The notes beneath the pieces are model-generated. The model saw nothing but the letters and a program-made list of their open reading frames with translations. It ran no database searches and had not been told where the DNA came from. Below are positions 1-6,362 of a DNA stretch of 7,344 nucleotides, in pieces (position 1 is the first letter of the stretch; every line of letters starts with the position of its first letter). The stretch is from Promethearchaeota archaeon (GTDB lineage Archaea; Asgardarchaeota; Lokiarchaeia; Sigynarchaeales; SOKP01): contig JAEOTW010000102.1 in the NCBI GenBank assembly GCA_016839655.1, positions 1-7,344 of the forward strand. The letters are read 5' to 3'. The position numbers and the translations under genes are program-made.

Positions 1-23
1 AATTCCATAAATTGCAAAATCAC
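1..23 (-). CDS. Possible start of a leftward gene (partial, off the left edge)
   Basis: On the minus strand a GGAG-like ribosome site (plus positions 33-36) is followed after 9 bases by a GTG at 21-23. An in-frame ATG lies at 6-8, and the frame stays open to the window edge, reading roughly M-I-L-Q-F-M-E. If real, this gene follows the glycerol-3-phosphate dehydrogenase on the same strand with a gap of about 115 bases. It could then be co-transcribed or have its own promoter in the repeat-bearing spacer. Seven codons are far too few to name a product, and the call rests only on the Shine-Dalgarno spacing and the open frame. Confidence 0.22.
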
Positions 24-36
24 TAAATTTCACTCC

Positions 37-92
37 TTTATTTTGTTAAGTTTATAATGAAATTATTTTGTTATTATATATTTATTTTGTTA
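37..92. repeat. Three direct copies of TTATTTTGTTA
   Basis: The 11-mer TTATTTTGTTA occurs exactly at 38-48, 63-73 and 82-92. The first and third copies share one extra leading T. Start-to-start distances are 25 and 19 bases, so the copies are not on a fixed period. They sit in the spacer between the end of the glycerol-3-phosphate dehydrogenase gene and a possible next gene on the minus strand, where they read TAACAAAATAA. Repeated short boxes ahead of a gene can be operator sites, but in such AT-rich DNA low-complexity drift is an alternative. Confidence 0.45.
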
Positions 93-114
93 TAAAACTC
101 TAATGTAGTCCAAT

Positions 115-128
115 AATTAAAAATATAA
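115..128 (-). terminator. Possible U-rich terminator of the glycerol-3-phosphate dehydrogenase gene
   Basis: Just past the stop codon the minus strand reads TATATTTTTAATTATT, with a five-T run at plus positions 119-123. Archaeal termination often occurs at such U-runs without a hairpin, and no stable stem is visible here. T-runs are common in this AT-rich spacer, so the assignment is weak. Confidence 0.2.
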
Positions 129-138
129 TTTGAGATAT

Positions 139-1833
139 TTAGTTAATAAATGAAACTGTTTTTTTGATGTAATCCATATAAAAATCAATTTCTTTGCTTT
201 TTTTACTTTCATTCCAAGAGTATTCCTCTGCCATGATCTCAGCAACTTTATTAGCTGCACTTAAAGCTTTTTTATGATCTATCCATAATGACATTTCTGT
301 TCGCCTACAAAAAACATCAATTAAATGTGGAGTAGGTTCATATCTTAGACAATAAAGAATTTCAGCTTTTACGAAGTTATTCTCTTCAGTAATTTTTTCT
401 TTCATGGATTCATCTTCATTTATGATTTCTAGGATTTTAACAGCACCTTTACCATATTGTTGGTATAGATGATCTTTAACATCCAAATCCAGTTCAAGAT
501 CAAATTCTTTTATTTTAGCTAACCAATCTTCTTTTTTAAAACTTATTAGGAAAGGTTGCCTACTGAAATGTTGTTTTCGTTTAACATCTTGGAAAATTTC
601 TTTTTCTTCAATTTTATTGAATAAATCTTCTGCCATCGCTCTCCATTCTGTTAATTTACCGCCAGTAATTGTTAACAAACCATCATCAGAGAAAAATATA
701 ATATGGGATCGAGATATTTCACTTTCAGATTTACCCTTCTGCATTACTAATGGCCTAATTCCTGCATAGGTTGAAAGAATATTATCATAACCAATTTCAG
801 CATTTGGATAAAATCTTTTAGTTGATTTAATTAAATAATCGGCATCATCTTTAGTACAATAAGGATTTGCTAAATCTCCATCGTAATCAGTATCAGTTGT
901 GCCAATAATAGTAAAGTCTTTATCTCTTGGCAGAATAAAATAAACACGTCCATCAATTAATGAATAAAGTGCATTTGCCATATGATTCCGGATATATTTA
1001 CGTCTATATTGCAAATGAACTCCCTTAGTAGGGCGAATGAGAGGTTTTGGAATATCATCAGGATAAAGTTCAAGCAATTCATCTGTCCAAATACCAGTAG
1101 CATTAATAACTAAGCTCCCTTTAACTTCGAATTGATTATTTTTTTCTAAATCTTCACATTTAACACCTATGATTTTATTATTACTTTTAACATATCCAAT
1201 CACTTTACAATAGTTTAGAATATCAGCCTCCCTTATAACAGCTTCTTTTAATATTTCAATTGTTAATCTAGCATCATCAATATTATTATCATAATATATT
1301 GCACCTCCTAAGTTTCCATCTCTTAAAAATTCCGGTTCTAATTCGGCAATTTCCTCAGCAGAGTACCACTTATGTTTTTTAAAATTTTTAAATTCTGATT
1401 TATCATCACTTAAAAAGTCATAAACCTTAACTGCTGCTGTCAAATCTCTTTTTTTATATTTTTCTCCCTTAACTAAAGGCAAATAGAAAGGTATTGGTCT
1501 AACTAAATGAGGAATCTGTACTCGCATCCAATTTCTCTCTCTAGTAGCTTCTTTTACTAAATCCATTTCTCCATAGGTAATATATCTTAATCCTCCATGT
1601 GCCATTTTTGAACTTCTTGAGGATGTCCCTGCAGCAAAGTCTTGCATGTCGACACACGCAACTTTTAATCCTCTCATTGCTGCTTCTCTCGCAACACCTG
1701 CTCCAGTTATACCTGCCCCTATAATAATAATATCGTAATAAGTTTCTTTGAATTTTTGAATTATATAATCTCTATTCTTATAATTCCATAACTGATCATA
1801 TAATCTCTTTTCCAAAACTTCCATATTCATCAT
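139..1833 (-). CDS. glpD: FAD-dependent glycerol-3-phosphate dehydrogenase (GlpD type)
   Basis: This enzyme oxidises sn-glycerol-3-phosphate to dihydroxyacetone phosphate and passes electrons through FAD, normally to membrane quinones. The 564-residue protein has the full family layout. The dinucleotide-binding motif GAGITGAG lies at 39-46, followed by the DFAAGTSSRSSK block at 65-76 and HGGLRY at 79-84. GTTDT is at 311-315, AGIRP at 357-361 and GGKLT at 391-395. A C-terminal DAO_C-like domain (about 410-540) ends with the CRRTEM motif. Substrate-contact residues known from E. coli GlpD (His50, Arg54, Tyr55, Arg317, Arg332, Lys354) line up with H79, R83, Y84, R360, R375 and K393, so it should be active. 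The sequence resembles the Bacillus/Gram-positive form more than the E. coli form. About 33 residues precede the FAD motif. Met1, Met2 and Met4 are all possible starts and none has a Shine-Dalgarno site. No transmembrane helix is obvious. It is divergent from the CheY gene. Confidence 0.93.
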   Translation of the reverse strand: MMNMEVLEKRLYDQLWNYKNRDYIIQKFKETYYDIIIIGAGITGAGVAREAAMRGLKVACVDMQDFAAGTSSRSSKMAHGGLRYITYGEMDLVKEATRERNWMRVQIPHLVRPIPFYLPLVKGEKYKKRDLTAAVKVYDFLSDDKSEFKNFKKHKWYSAEEIAELEPEFLRDGNLGGAIYYDNNIDDARLTIEILKEAVIREADILNYCKVIGYVKSNNKIIGVKCEDLEKNNQFEVKGSLVINATGIWTDELLELYPDDIPKPLIRPTKGVHLQYRRKYIRNHMANALYSLIDGRVYFILPRDKDFTIIGTTDTDYDGDLANPYCTKDDADYLIKSTKRFYPNAEIGYDNILSTYAGIRPLVMQKGKSESEISRSHIIFFSDDGLLTITGGKLTEWRAMAEDLFNKIEEKEIFQDVKRKQHFSRQPFLISFKKEDWLAKIKEFDLELDLDVKDHLYQQYGKGAVKILEIINEDESMKEKITEENNFVKAEILYCLRYEPTPHLIDVFCRRTEMSLWIDHKKALSAANKVAEIMAEEYSWNESKKSKEIDFYMDYIKKTVSFIN

Positions 1834-1938
1834 TTTAAAGAATTTTTAAAATTAAATTAATTTTCCATTTTATTTCTAAATTACTAAAATAGAAATTTAA
1901 TAAAAATTGATAGATTCAGTTTTTCGTGTGGATAATAC

Positions 1939-1963
1939 AGATCTTTTCGAAATGTAAAGATTT
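1939..1963. promoter_or_regulatory. Inverted repeat in the divergent spacer, possible operator
   Basis: AGATCTTT at 1939-1946 pairs with AAAGATTT at 1956-1963, giving an 8-base-pair stem with one G-U pair and a 9-base loop. The small palindrome TTCGAA (1946-1951) lies at the loop edge. It sits about 20 bases upstream of the TATA-like box for the receiver gene, where an archaeal activator or repressor site could lie. It is not followed by a T-run and does not look like a terminator. The function is inferred only from its position and symmetry. Confidence 0.3.
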
Positions 1964-1973
1964 AAAATAAAAA

Positions 1974-1992
1974 ATTAAGTTCATATATAAGT
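1974..1992 (+). promoter_or_regulatory. TATA-like promoter for the CheY-type gene
   Basis: TATATAAG at 1984-1991 matches an archaeal TATA box, preceded by the A-rich stretch ATTAAG that could serve as a BRE. Archaeal initiation about 25 bases downstream would fall near 2010-2014. That leaves a leader of about 15-19 bases before the ATG at 2029. The spacing supports both the promoter and the chosen start. No mapped transcript is available. Confidence 0.45.
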
Positions 1993-2028
1993 ACTGCTAA
2001 TTTTCAAAGTAAAAATGGAAGATTGAAG

Positions 2029-2415
2029 ATGCCAAAATCTGGGAATAAAAAAGTATTAATCGTTGATGATGCAGCCTTCATCAGAAACAGAATTAAAAAA
2101 GTAGTTGAGACGATTGAAAATGTCGAAGTAATAGGAGAAGCAGCAAATGGTGTTGATGCTGTAACTCTTTACAAAGAATTGAATCCAGATTTAGTAACTA
2201 TGGATTTGATCATGCCAGAAGCAGATGGTATTAAAGCGATTGAAGAGATCATGAAGATTAACAATAAAGCGACAATCGTTGTAGTTAGCGCAATGGGACA
2301 GGAGATGACAGTCGCTGATGCTTTAGAGAAGGGTGCAAAAGAATATATTAAAAAACCTTTTAAAGAACAGGACATCTTTAGAGCTCTAGAACGTTTTTTA
2401 AAAGCTAAAAAATGA
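2029..2415 (+). CDS. cheY: CheY-type stand-alone response regulator (receiver domain only)
   Basis: This is a single-domain receiver of 128 residues with no output domain. It is expected to be phosphorylated by a CheA-type histidine kinase and to signal by protein binding. All conserved residues are visible: the acidic pair D13/D14, the phospho-acceptor D59 in TMDLIMP, the switch residue S87 in VVVSAMG, Y106, and K109 in KKPF. Their spacing matches E. coli CheY almost exactly, and the SAMGQ segment is typical of CheY from chemotaxis operons of Gram-positive bacteria and archaea. I start at ATG 2029, not at the in-frame TTG at 2023, because the ATG has a weak GGAAG site 7 bases upstream and the TTG has none. 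No CheA, CheB, methyl-accepting protein or CheF is in the window, so a motility role is not shown; another phosphorelay is possible. Confidence 0.88.
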   Translation: MPKSGNKKVLIVDDAAFIRNRIKKVVETIENVEVIGEAANGVDAVTLYKELNPDLVTMDLIMPEADGIKAIEEIMKINNKATIVVVSAMGQEMTVADALEKGAKEYIKKPFKEQDIFRALERFLKAKK

Positions 2416-2432
2416 TCTGACTTCTTTTCCTG
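2416..2432. terminator. Minimal convergent spacer (17 bases)
   Basis: The receiver gene (plus) and the exonuclease gene (minus) end 17 bases apart. The plus strand here reads a T-rich CTTCTTTTCCTG, which could serve as a U-rich archaeal terminator for the receiver transcript. No hairpin is seen. The two messages probably overlap at their 3' ends, and termination sites may lie inside the opposing gene. Confidence 0.3.
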
Positions 2433-3404
2433 TCAAACACAAGTTAGCAATGCTCTTAGAATTAAAGGCATTGAATATACATCATAAAAATTATGCTCAA
2501 TAATTTCCTTTATTAAGCCAATATATCTTTCAGCATTTTCATTATACTTTCTATAACATAGTCCAACCAGATTACTTGGTAGATAATTTTCTCTTGTTAA
2601 ATTCAATAAATTCTCTTCCATATTTGTTAATGAAAAAATATTAAATTTGTCTTTAAATAAACGGCGACAATGATGATATAAATCAATATGATGGAACTTT
2701 GTATTACTTTTTTCATATGGAGGATCAACCTCTGAAATCATCGGATTTTCATCAAAAAAATATAGGAATCGATTTGCTAAATATGGTATATCAAATGTTT
2801 TTCCATTGTAAGTAATAAAGCATTTAAAATATGGAAATACTTCAGTTTTTAGATGCTCATAAATTGCTATTTCTTCTTCAAGTTTTCTTGTAAAAAATAT
2901 GTTTATTTTAAAAGTGCCCTTTTTAAAGTAGCCAATGCCTACAATAATTACAGGGCTATCAATTATACCCAGAGTTTCAATATCTAAAAATAAGAAATCT
3001 TCAAGTTTAAAACAAAAGCTTACATCTAAATCAGTGATATACCTATTTTTTGTTAGTGTTTTATAATCTCTATTTTGTATCAAAGTTAAAAGTTGATTAG
3101 CTGCTCTACTAAAATTCAAATTAAACCTTAAGTCTGTTAGAGTTTTTATTCCTCTCTGTTTTAATTTTTGTTCTATATAATCCCCTATAAAATTTACTGC
3201 TTTAAGGTTATTTAGTAATTTGCTCCTTGTCTTTTTTAAGTGTATATCATATGGAATTTCTTCTAATTCCCAATAGAATTCGATGAATTCACCCATATGG
3301 TTTTTAATTACACGTTGATTCTGGTATAAATCTTCAAGGGATTTCCCCTTATGTTCTTCTACTAATGGTGTAATGTCAAAGCTTTCGAATTTAAAGTAAT
3401 CCAT
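2433..3404 (-). CDS. YprB-like DEDD exonuclease / RNase H-fold nuclease
   Basis: The protein has 323 residues and two parts. Residues about 63-125 look like a helix-hairpin-helix or SAM-like nucleic-acid-binding segment (LKAVNFIGDYIEQKL, then GIKTLTDL). Residues about 136-318 form a ribonuclease H-like domain of the YprB/RNase_H_2 family. Acidic motifs are intact: LDIET (D141, E143), YNGKTFDIP (N200, D205), HHIDLYHH (H239, D241) and HNFYDV (H304, D308). A divalent-metal exonuclease on DNA or RNA is therefore expected, although the natural substrate of this family is poorly defined. It lacks the helicase or CRISPR Cas4 partners sometimes fused to such domains. The start at 3404 has only a weak AGGT upstream. 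A TATA-like TTATTAAATAAA on the minus strand (plus 3427-3438) would give an almost leaderless message. Its 3' end is 17 bases from the end of the convergent receiver gene. Confidence 0.75.
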   Translation of the reverse strand: MDYFKFESFDITPLVEEHKGKSLEDLYQNQRVIKNHMGEFIEFYWELEEIPYDIHLKKTRSKLLNNLKAVNFIGDYIEQKLKQRGIKTLTDLRFNLNFSRAANQLLTLIQNRDYKTLTKNRYITDLDVSFCFKLEDFLFLDIETLGIIDSPVIIVGIGYFKKGTFKINIFFTRKLEEEIAIYEHLKTEVFPYFKCFITYNGKTFDIPYLANRFLYFFDENPMISEVDPPYEKSNTKFHHIDLYHHCRRLFKDKFNIFSLTNMEENLLNLTRENYLPSNLVGLCYRKYNENAERYIGLIKEIIEHNFYDVYSMPLILRALLTCV

Positions 3405-3599
3405 TATCTATACCTAATTAAGATTTTTTATTTAATAATGTATTCTCTTAAGATTTATAGTAAAATTAATAATAGGAGAGACCTCTATTCTAACTTAAAA
3501 GTAAAGGTATTCATATTTTCTTTTTCCCACGTTTCAGATATCTAAATCTTCCTTAAAGATAAGCCCAATTTTTTAATAAAAAGAAATTTAATTGTTTTA
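3405..3599. other. Spacer upstream of the exonuclease gene
   Basis: This is a 195-base non-coding stretch between two minus-strand genes. It holds the TATA-like element for the exonuclease gene (3427-3438) and an imperfect inverted repeat at 3471-3489 (AATAGG with the partially matching CTCTATT). No convincing ORF, RNA gene or terminator was seen. Its length and the promoter-like element suggest the exonuclease and acyl-CoA dehydrogenase genes are separate transcription units. Confidence 0.4.
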
Positions 3600-4892
3600 T
3601 TAATTTTTAGTCTTAAAGAATCTTCTAGATTCGGCGTCACCTAAGATATAGTGTGAACCTCCTCCATGCACCATGCAAAATGCGTCTAATAACCCAAATT
3701 GATTACAATATTGTTCTGTGAAAGCACGCCCACCCATAGTTCTATATAAATCTATTGAACTTTGAAAAGCTAATTCACACGTTTGTATTTTTAATCCCAT
3801 AATTTGATTAGCCATTAATTTAGAACTGGCTGATTGTGGATGTGTATCAATCTCTCGAGCATAGTTTATTAAAGCAGAAAGAAATAAATTTGTTTGGCGC
3901 ATATTTTCTGTAATTGGAAACCTGATTATCTGGTATTGATGTAATTTATGTTTAAATTGTTCACGTTGAAGTGCGAAACTATGGGAAAAATAAAGTTTCT
4001 TAATGCAATCCCCTATAGCTTCGGAACTGATTACTAATCTTTCTTCAGTAAGCTGATGAAACATGATATCTAAACCATCACCTTCGAGTAGATTTTCTTT
4101 GGGAAGTTCGACATTATTAAATACTAACCGACTGACAAAAGCATCATTCATTCCATAAGTTCTCACTCTAGAAGATTCAAAATTATCTAGTTGCTGATGG
4201 TTTGTATCTACGATAATACCACCTAATCTTCCACTATTTAATCGCCCATATAGAATAATACTTTCTGCTAACATGCCATTAGTAATAAAAAGCTTTTTCC
4301 CATTAGCAATTACTTTTTTTCCTTGATCATCAAGTTTTAACTCAATACGAACAATATCACTTCCAGCATTAAACTCTGTCATAGCAGAAGCAGCCATCAA
4401 CCCATTTTTTACAACAGGGATAAGATATTTCTCTCTTTGGTATTCATTTGCTTTATAATTAACCGGATTGCAATAAAGGGTTCCTCCTGCTAATCTCCCC
4501 ATTTCAATACTCCAATTCCCATTTATGTATCTGTCACTACTTGGAGACCAAAATCCTCCACATAGAGCTAATGCAATAAGAGCATTTCTAGTAACATTCC
4601 CAACTTCTTGTTGCTCAAAATCTATTACTGTACTATAATACCCTTTTTCTGCTAATTTTTTCATAAAATTAATTACAATTTCAGATTTCTTTTTTTGAAT
4701 TGGTTCCTCAGCGGAGTAGTTTAGTTCTTCTAATAATAACAAATCTTTTTCAAGATTTTCTTCCATGTACTCAAAAAACTCAGCTAAGAATTCTTTCTCT
4801 TTAGTATTGAGGATTGGGTTATTTAATAAATCCAATTCCGGAATGTTTCGTCCGATTTCTAATTTTGGAAATTCCGGGAGTCTTGTATCCAT
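3600..4892 (-). CDS. Acyl-CoA dehydrogenase, LCAD/isovaleryl-CoA dehydrogenase-like class
   Basis: This FAD flavoenzyme forms the alpha-beta double bond of an acyl-CoA and hands electrons to an electron-transfer flavoprotein. The 430 residues exceed the usual 380 or so, mainly through an N-terminal extension. Visible motifs are AMTEFNAGSD at 170-179 (FAD and substrate loop), LFITNG at 201-206, QREQF at 309-313 (FAD pyrophosphate contact) and GGRAF at 387-391. The medium-chain enzyme's catalytic Glu position is Gly411 here (VHGGGSH). However, E284 in LTEERL aligns with the base of isovaleryl-CoA and long-chain dehydrogenases, which have Gly or Ala at the C-terminal site. It is therefore likely active. 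The substrate cannot be read from sequence. It is divergent from the thiolase pair, suggesting a shared CoA-ester pathway. No Shine-Dalgarno site precedes the start; an AT-rich TTTAAAAT about 30 bases upstream may serve as the TATA box of a near-leaderless message. Confidence 0.87.
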   Translation of the reverse strand: MDTRLPEFPKLEIGRNIPELDLLNNPILNTKEKEFLAEFFEYMEENLEKDLLLLEELNYSAEEPIQKKKSEIVINFMKKLAEKGYYSTVIDFEQQEVGNVTRNALIALALCGGFWSPSSDRYINGNWSIEMGRLAGGTLYCNPVNYKANEYQREKYLIPVVKNGLMAASAMTEFNAGSDIVRIELKLDDQGKKVIANGKKLFITNGMLAESIILYGRLNSGRLGGIIVDTNHQQLDNFESSRVRTYGMNDAFVSRLVFNNVELPKENLLEGDGLDIMFHQLTEERLVISSEAIGDCIKKLYFSHSFALQREQFKHKLHQYQIIRFPITENMRQTNLFLSALINYAREIDTHPQSASSKLMANQIMGLKIQTCELAFQSSIDLYRTMGGRAFTEQYCNQFGLLDAFCMVHGGGSHYILGDAESRRFFKTKN

Positions 4893-5099
4893 AATAAATA
4901 AGACAATTTTCTTATGATTTTAAATTTTCTTCTCATTCAAATAGGATATTTTTCCCATCTAGATAAATTCACTCAATTAGAAAGTTTTTAATCAAAATAA
5001 AACATAAGAATAAAATATCAAATCTATAATAAACAAAATCTAACTACAAAAAAGTATTGAAAATTCAAATTAAAAAAAGAAAAGAAAATTGATGATAAA
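4893..5099. promoter_or_regulatory. Divergent control region between acyl-CoA dehydrogenase and thiolase genes
   Basis: This 207-base non-coding spacer feeds both directions. A perfect 8-base palindrome ATCTAGAT lies at 4957-4964. On the plus strand CTATAATAAA at 5024-5033 is a TATA-like candidate, which would give a leader of about 45 bases for the first thiolase-fold gene. On the minus strand the AT-rich segment near plus 4917-4925 is about 30 bases from the dehydrogenase start. A shared spacer would allow co-regulation by one CoA-ester-responsive factor. That is inference, and no regulator gene is in the window. Confidence 0.4.
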
Positions 5100-6347
5100 A
5101 TGGCAGATAGACAAGTATGCGTTATTGGTATTGGTTATACAAACTTTAATTCGATGACTCCAGATATTCAATGGAAAGAAATAATGTATGAAGCTTGCAA
5201 GAAAGCTTATGTTGATGCAGGAATCGATGCCAGAAAAGATATTAATAGTTTCATAACATGTGCAGAAGATTATTGGGAAGGATTCAGTATATTTGATGAA
5301 TTTGTACCAGACCAAGTTGGTGCACTCTTAAGACCTTGTTGTACTGTATGTGGTGATGGACTTTTCGGATTAGCAAATGCTTACATGCAGATTAAAACTG
5401 GGCATCTTGATGTAGTAGCTGTAGAAGCACATAGTAAGATTTCTGATCTATTAACATTTGGAGATATAATGTTACACGCTTTTGATCCTCGATTTGAACG
5501 CCCTATCTCGGGACCAGTTGAGAGGCCTAATTATGGAGGAAGCCCTGAATATACACCACAAGCTCCAAAACCATTAGTAGGGAGTTCTGATGAAAAAGAA
5601 CGAATTCATCCATACTTCATGGCGGGATTAGAAATGCAACACTATTTAAAAACTACAGGAACCACTGAAGAACAATGTGCTGCTGTTGTTGTAAAGAATA
5701 AGAAAAATGCATTTTTCAATCCGTATGCAGATTACGAAGCTCAAATTTCAATTGAGGATGTAATGAAATCTGAATATCTCTTCAAACCCGTTAAAAGATT
5801 AGACATAAGTCCTAATGTTGATGGAGCAATTTGTTTTGTTCTTGCTGATGATGAAACAGCCAAGAATTTAGGTATTGAACCTATATATTTAGCTGGTTTT
5901 GGTTATTCATCAGAAACTCCTTGGATTGGGACAAGAGAAATGAATGCGGGTTATGCTACTACAGCAGCAAAAATGGCATATAAAATGGCGAAAATCTCAG
6001 AACCCAGAGAAGAAATAGATGTCGTTGAAGTTGATGATAGATTTTCATATAAAGAACTTCAACATCTTGAAGCTTTAGGTCTTGCCAGACCTGGTGAGGC
6101 AAAACAATTAATTGAGGAAGGTGCATTAGAAATTAATGGATCACTTCCAACAAATACATCTGGAGGATCTCTAGGTGTAGGAAATTGTTTTGAAGCAACT
6201 GGAATGCAAAAAGCTCTTGAAATTGTTATGCAACTTCGTGGACATGCTGCTAAAAGGCAAGTTGCTGATGCAGAAGTTGGACTTGCTCAGGCATGGAGAG
6301 GGATTCCTTCTGGGAGTGGAGCAATAGCAATTTTCAAGAGGGGATAA
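5100..6347 (+). CDS. Thiolase-fold protein A (SCP2/archaeal type) with altered active site
   Basis: This 415-residue protein has the two-half thiolase fold (N-half about 5-245, C-half about 260-415). It is of the archaeal or sterol-carrier-protein-like class that normally makes or cleaves beta-ketoacyl-CoA. C84 (VCGDG) aligns with the thiolase nucleophile, and RLDISPNVDGA at 233-243 is a family hallmark. The other classical residues are changed. The HDCF motif reads DDRF (D312-F315), and the GHPxGATG motif reads GNCFEATG (N362 replaces the histidine). Extra cysteines C80 and C81 precede C84. A loop of about 30 residues (139-169), rich in proline and glycine, is absent from the next gene's product. 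The ATG at 5100 lacks a Shine-Dalgarno site. It is the first gene of an apparent operon with a paralogue 15 bases downstream. It could be a thiolase, a Claisen-type synthase or a retro-aldolase subunit. Confidence 0.82.
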   Translation: MADRQVCVIGIGYTNFNSMTPDIQWKEIMYEACKKAYVDAGIDARKDINSFITCAEDYWEGFSIFDEFVPDQVGALLRPCCTVCGDGLFGLANAYMQIKTGHLDVVAVEAHSKISDLLTFGDIMLHAFDPRFERPISGPVERPNYGGSPEYTPQAPKPLVGSSDEKERIHPYFMAGLEMQHYLKTTGTTEEQCAAVVVKNKKNAFFNPYADYEAQISIEDVMKSEYLFKPVKRLDISPNVDGAICFVLADDETAKNLGIEPIYLAGFGYSSETPWIGTREMNAGYATTAAKMAYKMAKISEPREEIDVVEVDDRFSYKELQHLEALGLARPGEAKQLIEEGALEINGSLPTNTSGGSLGVGNCFEATGMQKALEIVMQLRGHAAKRQVADAEVGLAQAWRGIPSGSGAIAIFKRG

Positions 6348-6353
6348 GGAGGT
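6346..6353 (+). promoter_or_regulatory. Strong ribosome binding site for thiolase-fold gene B
   Basis: AAGGAGGT overlaps the TAA stop of the upstream gene (6345-6347) and ends 9 bases before the ATG at 6363. It fixes the start of the second gene and supports translation from a shared transcript. No comparable site precedes the first genes of units in this window. Confidence 0.85.
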
Positions 6354-6362
6354 ATTAAAAAA

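Larger units (their letters stand above)
1834..2028. promoter_or_regulatory. Divergent spacer between glpD-like and cheY-like genes
   Basis: This 195-base non-coding spacer must carry promoters for both outward-facing genes. Towards the receiver gene there is a good TATA-like box (entered separately) and a hairpin. Towards the dehydrogenase only weak AT-rich candidates exist. The least poor is the minus-strand TTTTTATTAAA (plus 1895-1905), which would give a leader of roughly 40 bases. No Shine-Dalgarno site is seen on the dehydrogenase side. Confidence 0.5.

Noticed and set aside
37..92. TTATTTTGTTA copies as a CRISPR array
   Set aside because: The repeats are only 11 bases with unequal 8-14 base gaps, so there is no array architecture and no cas gene.
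2023..2028. TTG at 2023 as the start of the CheY-type gene
   Set aside because: ATG 2029 is two codons later, has a weak GGAAG site at good spacing and gives the normal CheY N-terminus; TTG has no upstream signal.
2169..2375. Minus-strand open frame inside the CheY-type gene
   Set aside because: It lies wholly opposite a gene with full receiver motifs, and its translation shows no family pattern.
3471..3489. Inverted repeat as a terminator of the acyl-CoA dehydrogenase gene
   Set aside because: The stem is only 5-6 pairs with mismatches, lies more than 100 bases past the stop and has no minus-strand T-run after it.
3658..3690. Acyl-CoA dehydrogenase as a catalytically dead homologue, because the C-terminal Glu is Gly411
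   Set aside because: E284 occupies the alternative base position used by LCAD and isovaleryl-CoA dehydrogenase, which also carry Gly or Ala at the C-terminal site.
4957..4964. ATCTAGAT palindrome as a defined operator
   Set aside because: An isolated 8-base palindrome that does not extend is expected by chance in AT-rich DNA; it is mentioned only within the spacer entry.
5070..5315. Minus-strand open frame over the start of thiolase-fold gene A
   Set aside because: It is antisense to a well-supported gene, and its Phe/Ile/Cys-rich translation looks like a shadow.
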